A stretch of DNA of 64,000 nucleotides from Salaquimonas pukyongi (lineage in GTDB: Bacteria > Pseudomonadota > Alphaproteobacteria > Rhizobiales > Rhizobiaceae): NCBI RefSeq assembly GCF_001953055.1, contig NZ_CP019044.1, forward strand, positions 434,001 to 498,000, in the 5' to 3' direction. The stretch's first letter is position 1, and every line of letters begins with the position of its first letter. A program made the position numbers and the translations under genes. The notes beneath the pieces are model-generated. The model did not search any database. It had not been told where the DNA came from and was given only the letters and a program-made list of their open reading frames with translations. This document shows positions 8,005 through 17,580 of the stretch, one piece after another.

Positions 8005-10012
8005 TTTGCCTTTCGGCTTCAAGCGCCTCTTCGAAGCCGACTCCCAAAACCCTTGAAAGCGAACGGTCGCTGCGGCGGTTGGAATAGCACATGGTGCCCG
8101 TCATGAAAGGCGTGTCCATTCCCTTGCCGGTAATGTCGTAGGAGTTTTCGAACTTCACATCCGGTGCCTGTTGTCCCAGCGTTTCAAAGTCGATCAGCAC
8201 AAGCTGGCCATCCACCAGAAAGAAGTTTTCTGCGTGGACGTCACGATGGGCATGACCGGCATCAAAGATATCGCGAAGGACACGGACTGCTTTTGCGGCA
8301 ACCTCTACCCTTTGATTGCGCTCCAGGGTTTCCGCTATCCGGTCGAGGCGCAGTGCCTGCGGGTAAAAATTCTCCAAAATCCAGTTCGGGCCGGTATCCA
8401 CCCAATTGGGTGCCCAGGCTTTTCCTTCAAACAGCTCAACGGCGCGCATCTCCGCATTGTAGGCCTTTCTGGCATCGGGATGATCGCTGAACAGTTTCAG
8501 CACGCAGGGCTTTCCATCCCGGAACACCAGGTAGCTTACGGCGCGCTTTCCGCGGTGAAGGCGCAGTTTGATGGTCGGATCTCCGCGGTAGCCCTGTTCG
8601 ACACGGGAACGGATTTCCTCAACCCGCGAAGGGCAGCATATTTCGAGATATTCCCAGGCCTCGATCTCGTCATCGGCGCTGTGAACCGGGTTGGTCCTCA
8701 GCCTTGAAGGCAGTACCCGGTTAATCCCCTTCCTCAACAGTGCCTTTATTGCCACAGAGCGGGCGTTGAGCGCATAGGGCTGGGCCCGTTTCAGTTCTTC
8801 GTCGGGGGGTTCGGGAGCATAATCGCAGGCAGCAATGACGGCATAGGGCTTGCCGCCTGAAACCGGGTACGGCCCCTTGTTCCAATTGCCGCCCCGAATG
8901 CGGGCCGATGCTGCCTCCCGCTCTTCTTCGTTCAGTTCATGAACCATTTTGACGTCGAAACCGTAATAGCGCAGGTTGGCGGTTATCCAGGGCAGCAGAT
9001 TGCGCTCTTTCGCCCACTCGCGCACCACGAAGACACTGAGTTCCCGGTCGACGGCAACGCCATGATCGCCCAGCAGGAGTTTCAGAACCGGCCTCGTTCC
9101 CGATAGTTTGCGGATCGTATCGGTGGCCGGCGCCCAATCGCGTTCTGTCAGGAAGCGGTGCAGGCCGAACAGGGACAGTTCCACCTTCCAGCCGAGTTCA
9201 TCGGCCAGTGCTCCCAGCACAGCGGCGTAGTCGTGATCCTCGATTCTTTTCAACGGTTCACCGCCTGCCTCCAGCGGCAGGCCTGAACCATGCGCCTTGT
9301 GATAGACGGCGTGATAGGCAAGCGACAGGAAATGGCGCTCTGTATCGGGCGCCTTTACCAGGTCTTTGACCATCCGGGTATGGGCAAGAATGTCGGTGGC
9401 AAGGCGCTTTTCGTAATAGGGAAGGCCTTCAAAGTTGCTGCCAAGGAGGCCGCCGGCCGAATAGACATCGCATTTGATTGCCCCGCGTTTTCGGTGGGGA
9501 ATGAAGAGTGTGTCGAGGAATTCCATGTCCTCATCCGCAAACAGCAAATCGATGTCTTCGCCCGAAGCAACGTAAGGCAGTTCGTCGAACCAGCGCAGCG
9601 CTGCGTAGGAGATGCCGTTTTCGTTGAGTTTCCGGAAGAAGCCTTCCACGCCCAGCTCGGCCGGAATGTAGCGGCGTTTGCGGCGCTTCGATTTTTTTGA
9701 GCGTTTCCCCACCTTGCCCTGGGGCTTCAGCTCGATCATGCGGCGAACCGTATTCTCCTCGAACGGCAGCGGCGCAGCATTGTTCATGTCCCAATTGGGC
9801 GTGCCATCTTCGAAGGTATGGCGAATACGCTTCGGCTTTCCCTTTACCCGCCGAAACCCCCACTTGCCGTCCTTGAAGACGTAACCATAGCGGAAGTTCA
9901 GCAGAACCGGATTGACGACACGCGCCAACAGAAGGTTCAGCTTCTGCTGGCGCTTGGAAAGCCATGTCTTCCTTGGAACCAGTTCAGATTGCAAACGCTC
10001 GTCCCCGGGCAC
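8000..10012 (-). CDS. Nucleotidyltransferase-like domain fused to an atypical protein-kinase-fold domain
   Basis: About 670 residues from GTG 10012; the reading frame continues without a stop to 10306 but that part is cytosine-rich, non-protein-like and overlaps the divergent gene. The N-terminal half has a nucleotidyltransferase-like stretch (SGEDIDLLFADEDMEFLDTL). The C-terminal part looks like a lipopolysaccharide-kinase-type fold: a nucleotide-binding lysine region (YLVFRDGKPCVLKLF), then HRDVHAENFFLV (catalytic loop) and LIDFE (metal site). The divergent glycosyltransferase suggests a role in surface polysaccharide synthesis. The exact start is uncertain (TTG a few codons downstream is possible). 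Confidence 0.65.
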   Translation of the reverse strand: MPGDERLQSELVPRKTWLSKRQQKLNLLLARVVNPVLLNFRYGYVFKDGKWGFRRVKGKPKRIRHTFEDGTPNWDMNNAAPLPFEENTVRRMIELKPQGKVGKRSKKSKRRKRRYIPAELGVEGFFRKLNENGISYAALRWFDELPYVASGEDIDLLFADEDMEFLDTLFIPHRKRGAIKCDVYSAGGLLGSNFEGLPYYEKRLATDILAHTRMVKDLVKAPDTERHFLSLAYHAVYHKAHGSGLPLEAGGEPLKRIEDHDYAAVLGALADELGWKVELSLFGLHRFLTERDWAPATDTIRKLSGTRPVLKLLLGDHGVAVDRELSVFVVREWAKERNLLPWITANLRYYGFDVKMVHELNEEEREAASARIRGGNWNKGPYPVSGGKPYAVIAACDYAPEPPDEELKRAQPYALNARSVAIKALLRKGINRVLPSRLRTNPVHSADDEIEAWEYLEICCPSRVEEIRSRVEQGYRGDPTIKLRLHRGKRAVSYLVFRDGKPCVLKLFSDHPDARKAYNAEMRAVELFEGKAWAPNWVDTGPNWILENFYPQALRLDRIAETLERNQRVEVAAKAVRVLRDIFDAGHAHRDVHAENFFLVDGQLVLIDFETLGQQAPDVKFENSYDITGKGMDTPFMTGTMCYSNRRSDRSLSRVLGVGFEEALEAERQI

Positions 10013-10260
10013 TACGTCTCTCGATGCGGCGTCCTTTCCCGCTGGGTCTGGCGCCGATTTTCTTTTCCCGATGCAATAGACTCTGGAATTTTGAATTGAA
10101 AGGGGTAGCGGCCATATCCTTCCATGCAGCGCGCGGCTCGATGGATTGAATTGGGCCGGAGGTATCGGGAGGGTTTGTGGGCTTTGCCGATTTCGCCGGA
10201 GGTGGAATTGCGGTAGACGGTGTTTGATGCACAACTGCCAGTACACGATGCCATTGCACG

Positions 10261-11325
10261 ATGAATAAGCGCATGAAGCCGGGCAAAACTCTCGCCAGCG
10301 GAGCAAATCCGCCTGTTGCTTTGCCGACGGTGTACATTCCGGCGCGGCGAAACGGCCGGCGGTTCACCGTGGTCTCAAAGGTTTTGAGCGCGGCGGGCAT
10401 CCATCATCGGGCGGTATTTCCCGCGCTGCGCCGTTTCAAGCTTGGCAGGCTTGAGCGATCTGCCATCGAAAGCAGGTTTTGTATCGCTGGCTGGCGGCTG
10501 CCTTCCAGCCCCTCTCTGTTGATCACCGATCAGCCGAAAGCTGCTGCAAACGCCGACAAGGTTATCGAGATTTCCTATGACCTTCCAGGTGCGGCCGGAC
10601 GCCGGCTCACGCCGGATGAAGTCTTTCATCCGATCCTGTTTCATCCCGATCAGATCAACGATCAGGCCTATGTCAGGGCAGCAGCCCTGTCACAGCACAA
10701 AAAGCGCCCGCTCACCATGCTCTTTGCCGGCAATTGCGACCCGGCAACCTATGATACACCGCAGATGGACAGTGAATTCGGCCTTCTGAACCGGCATGAA
10801 TTGCACCGGCTGGTGCAGGCGCTTCCCGAAGACAAGACAGTTTTTCCAAAAACTGCACAGGAACTGGCCGACCTGATCAACGGTGCTGAGAAGAATAAAA
10901 AACCGTTGAAGAAACTTGTCTGGGTCGACACGCGGGACTTTCGCATTCCCGCCGCGCAATGGTTCGATCTGACCAGCAAGGCAGGCTTTTTCCTGTGCAC
11001 GCCGGGTGCCCGCTATCCCTGGTGCCAGAATCTCAATGAGGCAATGGCCTGCGGCACAGTGCCGGTTCTGCAATATCCTCATCTTTACAATCCCGCGCTG
11101 CAACAGGGCGGCTGTGCGCTTTCCTTTGCCGGAAAGAGTGATTTTGGGACCGTCATGCAAGAAGCTCTGACGATGCGGGAAAGCCGGATAAAGCAATTGT
11201 CCGCCAACGCGCTGCAGTACCACGAGGGCCATCTTTCCCTTGGGCGTATCGTCTCTGTCATTCGGGCGTTCATCGAAGACCCGGAGCGCAGGAAACTGGT
11301 CTGGTATCTTGCCGGAAGGCCGTGA
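10261..11325 (+). CDS. Exostosin-like glycosyltransferase family protein
   Basis: 354 residues. The C-terminal part carries the pattern seen in exostosin-like (GT47-type) and related single-domain glycosyltransferases: FFLCTPGARYPWCQNLNEAM followed by ACGTVPVLQY, where an acidic residue and the ACG(T/S)VPV motif line the sugar-nucleotide site. The N-terminal 60 residues are basic. It is divergent from the nucleotidyltransferase-kinase fusion; the two probably serve one polysaccharide. The donor sugar and product cannot be told from sequence. Confidence 0.6.
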   Translation: MNKRMKPGKTLASGANPPVALPTVYIPARRNGRRFTVVSKVLSAAGIHHRAVFPALRRFKLGRLERSAIESRFCIAGWRLPSSPSLLITDQPKAAANADKVIEISYDLPGAAGRRLTPDEVFHPILFHPDQINDQAYVRAAALSQHKKRPLTMLFAGNCDPATYDTPQMDSEFGLLNRHELHRLVQALPEDKTVFPKTAQELADLINGAEKNKKPLKKLVWVDTRDFRIPAAQWFDLTSKAGFFLCTPGARYPWCQNLNEAMACGTVPVLQYPHLYNPALQQGGCALSFAGKSDFGTVMQEALTMRESRIKQLSANALQYHEGHLSLGRIVSVIRAFIEDPERRKLVWYLAGRP

Positions 11326-11370
11326 TTTGTGTCGCAATCCCGGGAGTGGATATTTTCCCGCCCGGTAAAA

Positions 11371-11410
11371 AATTTACCAATTGATAAATTTTTTGACCTG
11401 TGCCTATACT
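11371..11410 (+). promoter_or_regulatory. RutR-type operator overlapping the preT promoter
   Basis: Near-perfect palindrome AATTTACCAATTGATAAATT (11371-11390), close to the RutR consensus TTGACCAnnTGGTCAA. TTGATA at 11381 can serve as -35, with TATACT at 11405 as -10 (18-base spacer), so the operator covers the -35 box. It lies about 60 bases before the preT start. RutR in E. coli releases DNA when uracil or thymine is bound. Confidence 0.6.
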
Positions 11411-11467
11411 TGCCCGAGGAGAGCCGCTTCGGCGGACTTGGCAGACAGCCTGTCAGGAGGAGCATCA

Positions 11468-12834
11468 ATGGCAAGCAACCCAGGTAAATCGGGAACCCCG
11501 AAAGATGGTATCGCAGCCGCGCGGTTAGAGCGCAGCGAGATAGATCAGAACTTTGCTGATCTGCACCCCCGCTTGACCACCACGAAGCACTGGTTGCCGC
11601 CGACCGCTGCTATTTCTGCCACGATGCGCCCTGTGTGACAGCCTGTCCGACCTCAATCGATATTCCGATGTTTATCCGCCAGATCGCTACCGGCAATGTT
11701 AAAGGATCGGCGAAAACGATCTTCGACCAGAACATTCTGGGCGGCATGTGTGCACGGGTTTGCCCGACGGAAACCCTGTGTGAACAGGTCTGCGTGCGGG
11801 AAATTGCAGAAGGCAAGCCGGTCAAGATCGGCGAGTTGCAGCGCTATGCCACCGACCATGCCATGCATGAGGGAATACAGTTCTACAAACGCGCAAAGGC
11901 AAGCGGCAGGAAAGTTGCCGTTGTCGGCGCCGGGCCAGCCGGCCTTGCCTGCGCCCACCGCCTTGCCATGCATGGTCACGAGGTGACGATCCTCGAAGGC
12001 AGGAAAAAACCGGGCGGGCTCAACGAATTCGGCATTGCCGCCTACAAGACCGTGGATGGCTTTGCCCAGGCTGAAGTGGATTATGTAACCGCCATTGGCG
12101 GCATCGACATTCAGTATGGCAAGAAGCTGGGACAGCAAATTCATCTCGCCGATCTCGCATCGAAATATGATGCGGTGTTTCTCGGCATGGGGCTTTCGGG
12201 CGTCAACGCCCTGGGACTCAAGGGCAAGGAACCTGATGGCGTCGAGGATGCTGTCGACTTCATCGCAGCCCTGCGCCAGGCAGAGGACAAGTCGAAGATT
12301 CCCGTCGGCAGGCGAGTGGTGGTGATTGGTGGTGGCATGACGGCCATCGACTGCGCCATCCAGGCAAAGCTGCTTGGCGCCGAGGATGTCACCATCTGCT
12401 ACCGGCGTGGAAAGGAGCAGATGAATGCCTCCGAATATGAACAGGAACTGGCCACCTCGAAGGGCGTGATCATCCGCCACTGGCTGCAGCCTGCAAAGCT
12501 CAAGAGCAAGGGCGGCAAGGTGACTGGCATCGAACTTGAATACACGCGCCTGGCAAAAGGCAAGCTGGAAGGCACGGGCGAAAAACTGAAGCTTGCTGCT
12601 GACCAGGTTTTCCGGGCCATCGGTCAAAAGCTCACCGACAAACACCTCAATGGCAGCAGCGCCGGCATCAGGCTTGAACGCGGCCGCATCAAGGTGGACC
12701 GAGAAGGCCGCACCTCGATGAAGGGGGTATGGGCCGGTGGTGATTGTGCCGGCGAGGGTGAGGATCTGACCGTGACGGCTGTTGCACAGGGGCGCGATGC
12801 GGCCGAGAGCATTCACCGGGCACTTTTGGGCTGA
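11468..12834 (+). CDS. preT: Dihydropyrimidine dehydrogenase, NAD(P)H/FAD subunit PreT, frame broken near 11570
   Basis: Electron-input subunit of NAD-dependent dihydropyrimidine dehydrogenase, the first step of reductive uracil/thymine breakdown. ATG 11468 follows a strong CAGGAGGAGC. The first frame reads through FADLHPRL; the next frame carries HEALVAADRCYFCHDAPC and the rest of the protein (Fe-S ligands, then VVGAGPAGLACAHRL for FAD and VVIGGGMTAIDCA for NAD(P)H). Adding one C to the run at 11566-11570 restores a continuous family-like reading (LHPPLDHHEALVAADRC), so the gene has lost one base or the assembly has. A second-frame start at GTG 11635 would lack most Fe-S ligands. Confidence 0.85.
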
Positions 12835-12845
12835 GGAGGAGAGCC

Positions 12846-14156
12846 ATGGCTGACATTTCCAACAATTTCGTAGGCATCAAGTCTCCCAATCCGTTCTGGC
12901 TTGCTTCCGCCCCGCCAACCGACAAACAGTACAATGTGGAGCGCGCTTTCAAAGCGGGCTGGGGTGGCGTGGTATGGAAGACTTTGGGTGAGGAAGGCCC
13001 GCCCGTCGTCAACGTCAATGGTCCGCGCTATGGCGCGATCTGGGGCGCGGACCGGCGGCTGCTTGGCCTCAACAACATTGAACTCATCACCGACCGCGAC
13101 CTGTTCGTGAACCTGCGTGAGATCAAGGAAGTCAAACGCAACTGGCCGGACCGCGCTGTGGTGGTCTCCATCATGGTGCCCTGCGAGGAGCAGGCCTGGA
13201 AGAAGATCCTACCGCTGGTGGAGGACACCGGCGCTGACGGCATCGAACTTAACTTCGGCTGCCCGCACGGCATGAGCGAGCGCGGAATGGGGTCCGCCGT
13301 TGGCCAGGTGCCCGAATACATCGAGATGGTGGCGCGCTGGTGCAAGGCCAATACCCGCATGCCGGTCATCGTCAAGCTGACGCCGAACATCACCGACATC
13401 CGCTATCCGGCGCGGGCCGCCAAATCCGGCGGGGCCGATGCGGTTTCGCTGATCAACACCATCTCCTCGATCACCGGCGTCGACCTCGACACGTTTTCGC
13501 CCGAGCCCTCAATTGACGGCAAGGGCAGTCATGGCGGCTATTGCGGTCCTGCAGTCAAGCCCATCGCGCTCAACATGGTGGCCGAGATCGCCCGCGATCC
13601 CGAAACCGCCGGCCTTCCGATTTCGGGCATTGGCGGAGTCACCACCTGGCGTGATGCTGCCGAATTTATTGCACTGGGGGCAGGCAATGTCCAAGTCTGC
13701 ACGGCGGCCATGACCTACGGTTTCAAGATCGTCGAGGAGATGATTGCCGGGCTTGAGGCCTGGATGGATTCGAAAGGCCACAAGACACTTGATGACATCA
13801 CCGGCCGGGCAACACCCAATGTTACCGACTGGCAGTATCTCAACCTCAACTATGTCACCAAGGCGAGCATCGATCAGGACCTTTGCATCAAATGCGGCCG
13901 TTGCCACATCGCCTGCGAAGACACGTCCCACCAGGCCATCACACACATGGTCGATGGTGAGCGCCGTTTTGAGGTGATCGACGAGGAATGTGTTGGCTGC
14001 AATCTTTGCGTCAATGTTTGCCCGGTCGAGGGCTGCATTACCATGGAACCGCTCGATGCCGGTACCGTGGACAAACGCACCGGCGAGAAGGTGAAAAAGC
14101 AATATGCCAACTGGACGGAACATCCCAACAACCCGTCCAGGGTCGCCGCTGAGTAA
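12846..14156 (+). CDS. preA: Dihydropyrimidine dehydrogenase catalytic subunit PreA
   Basis: 436 residues, 11 bases after preT, with GAGGAGGAG before the ATG. The N-terminal FMN TIM barrel (SPNPFWLASAPPTDKQYN at the start, VKLTPNIT, GGYCGPAVKPIALNM) reduces the pyrimidine ring. The C-terminus has two [4Fe-4S] ferredoxin motifs, CIKCGRCHIAC and CVGCNLCVNVCP, which pass electrons from PreT. Length and domain order match the family. It forms an operon with preT and is under the RutR-type operator upstream. Confidence 0.95.
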   Translation: MADISNNFVGIKSPNPFWLASAPPTDKQYNVERAFKAGWGGVVWKTLGEEGPPVVNVNGPRYGAIWGADRRLLGLNNIELITDRDLFVNLREIKEVKRNWPDRAVVVSIMVPCEEQAWKKILPLVEDTGADGIELNFGCPHGMSERGMGSAVGQVPEYIEMVARWCKANTRMPVIVKLTPNITDIRYPARAAKSGGADAVSLINTISSITGVDLDTFSPEPSIDGKGSHGGYCGPAVKPIALNMVAEIARDPETAGLPISGIGGVTTWRDAAEFIALGAGNVQVCTAAMTYGFKIVEEMIAGLEAWMDSKGHKTLDDITGRATPNVTDWQYLNLNYVTKASIDQDLCIKCGRCHIACEDTSHQAITHMVDGERRFEVIDEECVGCNLCVNVCPVEGCITMEPLDAGTVDKRTGEKVKKQYANWTEHPNNPSRVAAE

Positions 14157-14268
14157 TCAAACCCGGTTTTGGGTTTCCTCCCGGGAGGGGGCGGGTGCTG
14201 GCGGGTCTGTGCCGGGCCGCCCGCCTCCTCCACGGTTCTTACAGTCGAAAACCAGGCCGGAGTCAGCC

Positions 14269-15224
14269 TTGCTGAAAAAAACCAAACCGGCTTCGCAAAC
14301 AAACCCAACAGCAAACGCGAATTCCACTGCCCATGCCACGGGAAGGGACAAATGGCTCGGCCATCTGGCCATGTTGCTGTTTGCCGTATTGATTGCCGGA
14401 TCGTTTTCGATCGGCGATCAGGCCGCCCCGCACATTGCCCCGGCTGCGCTCAATTCGGTTCGCTTTTTTCTTGCCGCACTGCTGATGGGAATTGCGGCAT
14501 TTGCCCTGACCGGCAAGATTCCCCGCTGGCCGCAATCGCCGTGGCGTTTTGTCGTTCTCGGTGGCCTGATGGCGGTCTATTTTGTGCTGATGTTCGTGGC
14601 GCTTCAGATCACCGGCCCGGTTTCAACCGGTGCCGTGTTCACACTTATCCCGCTGATGAGCGCGGGGTTCGGATGGCTGTTCCTGCGGCAGAAAACGCGG
14701 CCTACCGTCATGCTCAGCCTGCTGGTGGCAGCCGCCGGCGCCATCTGGGTGATTTTCCGCGGGGATGTTGATGCCATACTGGGTTTTGAGGTCGGGCGGG
14801 GGAGGCAATCTTTCTTGTGGGCTGCGCCTGCCATGCCGCTTACGCCCCGCTGGTGCGCAAATTCAGCCGTGGCGAGCCAACGGTTACCTATTCCTTCTAT
14901 ACGCTCGCGGCGGTCTGTCTGTGGATAACGCTGGCAGGACTTCCCGACCTCGCGGCAACCGGCTGGATCGCACTGCCTGCAATTGTGTGGATCGCCATTG
15001 CCTACCTTTTCATTTTCACAACGGCGCTGACCTTCTTTCTGCTGCAGTTTGCCGCCCTGCGCCTGCCGGCATCCAAAGTGCTGGCCTATGGCTATCTGAC
15101 ACCAGCCTTCGTGATTGTCATCGAGGGTGTGATCGGCCATGGCTGGGCCACTTTTCCGGTTCTTGCCGGTGCGCTTGTTACCGCTGCCGCGCTGCTGGTG
15201 CTGGCCTTCGCGCCAGACGGTTGA
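14269..15224 (+). CDS. EamA/DMT family transporter, frame broken near 14800
   Basis: Ten-helix drug/metabolite transporter in two repeats of five helices. The first frame carries the N-terminal half (WLGHLAMLLFAVLIAGSFSI, then the five helices to AAGAIWVIFRGD); the second frame, from about 14803, continues with VGCACHAAYAPLVRKFSRGE and the last helices to LLVLAFAPDG. One extra G in the run at 14798-14802 joins them as FEVGRGEAIFLVGCACHAAY. The start is unclear: TTG 14269 (LLKKTKPAS) is in frame and just downstream of preA. It lies between preA and rutR, so it may export or import a pyrimidine breakdown product; this is inference. Confidence 0.72.
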
Positions 15225-15236
15225 GGCATTTCACGA

Positions 15237-15926
15237 TTATGGCTTCAGTCCGCCGAGAAAAAGCTGGTCGAGATAACGCGCCGCATCCTCGAACCGGCCC
15301 TCGCCGGAGCGCTTTGCGCCCAGCACAGCACGGACCTGGACATCAAAATCAGCATAGTGCTGCGTGGTCGCCCAGATCGAGAAGATCATGTGATAGGGGT
15401 CAACCCGGGCAAGTCTGCCGTGTTCTATCCAGCCGCTGATGACGCTTGCCTTCTCATCGACGAGCTTTTTCAGATCATTGAGTTCGTCGGGGATCCGTGG
15501 CGCTCCTTGCAGGATTTCATTGGCGAACAGACGCGATTCGCGGGGGAAATCCCGCGCCATTTCAAGCTTGCGGCGGATATAGCTGCGGATCTCCGTGAGG
15601 GGGTCTCCCTCCGGGTTCAGCCTTTTTAGGGGAGCAAGCCAGGTTTCCAGCAGCCGGTCAATCAGCATGCGGTGCATGATTTCCTTGTTGGGGAAATAGT
15701 ACAGCAGGTTGGGCTTTGACATGCCGGCCTGTTCGGCGATCTGGTCAATGGTCGCGCCGCGAAAGCCGTGAGCGGAAAAAACTTCCAGGGCAGCTTCGAG
15801 TATCAACTCTTCCCGTTCGGCCTGAATCCGCGTTCTGCGGCGTGTCTTGGCTGCTCTGGGTACCGCTACCGGCAATTTCAAGTCTCCCTGTACATGCAGC
15901 CTTTTTGCCGCCTGGCTTTCATCCAT
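15237..15926 (-). CDS. rutR: TetR family pyrimidine regulator RutR
   Basis: 229 residues. The TetR helix-turn-helix occupies about residues 45-90 (FRGATIDQIAEQAGMSKPNL then LYYFPNKE). The ligand domain has the RutR-specific stretches WLAPLKRLNPEGDP, SRLFANEILQGAP and IWATTQHYADF, matching E. coli RutR, which binds uracil/thymine. It is divergent from the cupin-pydC-hydA-ABC operon with one RutR-type operator between (15988-16003); a second operator precedes preT. It therefore probably represses both arms of the pathway until pyrimidine is present. Confidence 0.88.
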   Translation of the reverse strand: MDESQAAKRLHVQGDLKLPVAVPRAAKTRRRTRIQAEREELILEAALEVFSAHGFRGATIDQIAEQAGMSKPNLLYYFPNKEIMHRMLIDRLLETWLAPLKRLNPEGDPLTEIRSYIRRKLEMARDFPRESRLFANEILQGAPRIPDELNDLKKLVDEKASVISGWIEHGRLARVDPYHMIFSIWATTQHYADFDVQVRAVLGAKRSGEGRFEDAARYLDQLFLGGLKP

Positions 15927-15987
15927 TCAAAGAAAGTGCTTCAAAGCGGCATTTTACACCTTGAGAGTCAAAGCGGAACCTGTAATC

Positions 15988-16003
15988 TTTACCAACCGGT
16001 CAA
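15988..16003. promoter_or_regulatory. rutR: RutR-type operator TTTACCAACCGGTCAA
   Basis: Matches 12 of the 14 fixed positions of TTGACCAnnTGGTCAA. It lies between divergent rutR and the cupin-led operon, directly downstream of a plausible promoter (TTGAGA at 15961, 16-base spacer, TAATCT at 15983), 18 bases before the cupin start. Confidence 0.6.
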
Positions 16004-16021
16004 TTTTTTGAGGAGGGGAAT

Positions 16022-16315
16022 TTGCCGCCGGCCAGAGTAAAAGCAACAGCAACGCTATTGGTGGATGACGACCGGGTACGGGTCACCCGCTTCGACTTTG
16101 CTCCGGGCGCAGAAACCGGCTGGCACCGCCACGAATACGATTACGTCGTTACCCCCGTAACCGAATGCCGCATGCTGCTGGAAGAGCCGGATGGCGCAAG
16201 CCGCGAGGTGGCAATGCCCGCCGGAGCAGCCTATCGCAGGATGGAGGGCGTCGAACACAATGTCATCAATGCGGGCAGCAAACCGATGACCTTTGTCGAA
16301 ACGGAATTGAAGTAG
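16022..16315 (+). CDS. Small cupin-domain protein of the pyrimidine operon
   Basis: 97 residues, TTG start after a strong GAGGAGGGG. Single cupin fold: motif 1 is present as GAETGWHRHEYDYVV with metal-ligand histidines, and motif 2 as YRRMEGVEHNVINAG. It opens the operon that continues with the amidohydrolase, 10 bases on. Cupins of this size are common in rhizobial pyrimidine and ureide operons, where they may bind or isomerise an intermediate; no enzymatic role is established here. Confidence 0.75.
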   Translation: MPPARVKATATLLVDDDRVRVTRFDFAPGAETGWHRHEYDYVVTPVTECRMLLEEPDGASREVAMPAGAAYRRMEGVEHNVINAGSKPMTFVETELK

Positions 16316-16325
16316 GAGAAAACCC

Positions 16326-17576
16326 ATGGCAGCGCCTGGCGAAAACCTGAAGATAAATGGTGACCGGCTTTGGGATTCCATCCACGAGATGGCAAAGATC
16401 GGCCCCGGCATTGCCGGCGGAAACAACCGGCAAACCGTGACAGACGAAGACGGCGAGGGGCGCAAACTGTTCCAGAAATGGTGCGAGGATGCCGGTTGCA
16501 CCATGGGCGTCGACGAAATGGGAACCATGTTCATGACGCGGCCGGGCACCGATCCCGATGCCCTTCCGGTTTACGTCGGCTCACACCTCGACACCCAGCC
16601 GACCGGCGGACGTTATGACGGCGTGCTGGGCGTGCTCGCCGGACTGGAAATCGTCCGCTCGCTCAACGACCTCAACATCAAGACCAGGCATCCCATTGTG
16701 GTCACCAACTGGACCAATGAGGAAGGCACGCGCTTTGCCCCGGCCATGATGGCATCGGGTGTCTTTGCGGGCGTCCTTGAGCAGGATGATGTCTATCAGC
16801 ATACCGATGCCAACGGCCTGAAGTTCGGCGATGAACTGGAACGCATCGGCTGGAAGGGAGAGGAAGAAGTCGGCGCCCGCAAGATGAAGGCCTTTTTCGA
16901 GCTGCACATCGAGCAGGGGCCGATCCTGGAGGCCGAAGGCAAGGACATTGGCGTTGTTACCCATGGCCAGGGACTGCGCTGGATCGAATGCACCGTCACC
17001 GGCAAGGAAAGCCACACCGGTTCAACGCCCATGCCGATGCGCAAGAATGCCGGGCGCGGCCTGGCCCTGGTGACCGAACTGGTGCATCAGATCGCCATGG
17101 ATAATGCACCCAATGCGGTGGGTGCCATCGGCCATATCGACATCTATCCCAATTCGCGCAACATCATTCCGGGCAAGGCGGTCTTCACCGTCGATCTGCG
17201 CAGCCACGAACTGGACCGCCTCAACGGCATGGTCGACCGGCTGATGAAGGAGGCGCCGGCCCTGTGTGAAGGAATTGGGGTTTCCTTCGAATGCGCGATC
17301 GTCGGGCAGTTCGATCCGCCGGAATTCGACCATGGCTGTGTCAAGGCGATCCGCGATGCTGCAGAACGGCTTGGCTATTCGCATATGGACATCATCTCCG
17401 GCGCGGGCCACGATGCCTGCTGGATCAACCGGGTGGCGCCCACGGCCATGGTGATGTGCCCCTGTGTCGACGGATTGAGCCACAATGAAGCGGAGGAGAT
17501 TTCCAAGGAATGGGCAGCCGCCGGTGCGGACGTTCTGTTCCACGCGGTGGTCGAAACAGCGGAGATCGTGGAGTAA
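16326..17576 (+). CDS. M20-type Zn-dependent amidohydrolase (N-carbamoyl-beta-alanine / carbamoyl amino acid hydrolase)
   Basis: 416 residues. The motif GSHLDTQPTGGRYDGVLG holds the first two metal ligands (His, Asp), NEEGTRF the catalytic and bridging glutamates, and LHIEQGP the next ligand region; the dimerisation domain lies between. This is the family of beta-ureidopropionase, N-carbamoyl-L-amino-acid hydrolase and allantoate amidohydrolase. In this operon the substrate should be N-carbamoyl-beta-alanine (or its methyl form) made by HydA, giving beta-alanine, CO2 and ammonia. Start ATG 16326 follows AGGAGAAA. Confidence 0.88.
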   Translation: MAAPGENLKINGDRLWDSIHEMAKIGPGIAGGNNRQTVTDEDGEGRKLFQKWCEDAGCTMGVDEMGTMFMTRPGTDPDALPVYVGSHLDTQPTGGRYDGVLGVLAGLEIVRSLNDLNIKTRHPIVVTNWTNEEGTRFAPAMMASGVFAGVLEQDDVYQHTDANGLKFGDELERIGWKGEEEVGARKMKAFFELHIEQGPILEAEGKDIGVVTHGQGLRWIECTVTGKESHTGSTPMPMRKNAGRGLALVTELVHQIAMDNAPNAVGAIGHIDIYPNSRNIIPGKAVFTVDLRSHELDRLNGMVDRLMKEAPALCEGIGVSFECAIVGQFDPPEFDHGCVKAIRDAAERLGYSHMDIISGAGHDACWINRVAPTAMVMCPCVDGLSHNEAEEISKEWAAAGADVLFHAVVETAEIVE

Positions 17577-17580
17577 TTGA

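Noticed and set aside
10013-10306. N-terminal extension of the nucleotidyltransferase-kinase fusion
   Set aside because: Cytosine-rich, not protein-like and overlapping the start of the divergent glycosyltransferase.
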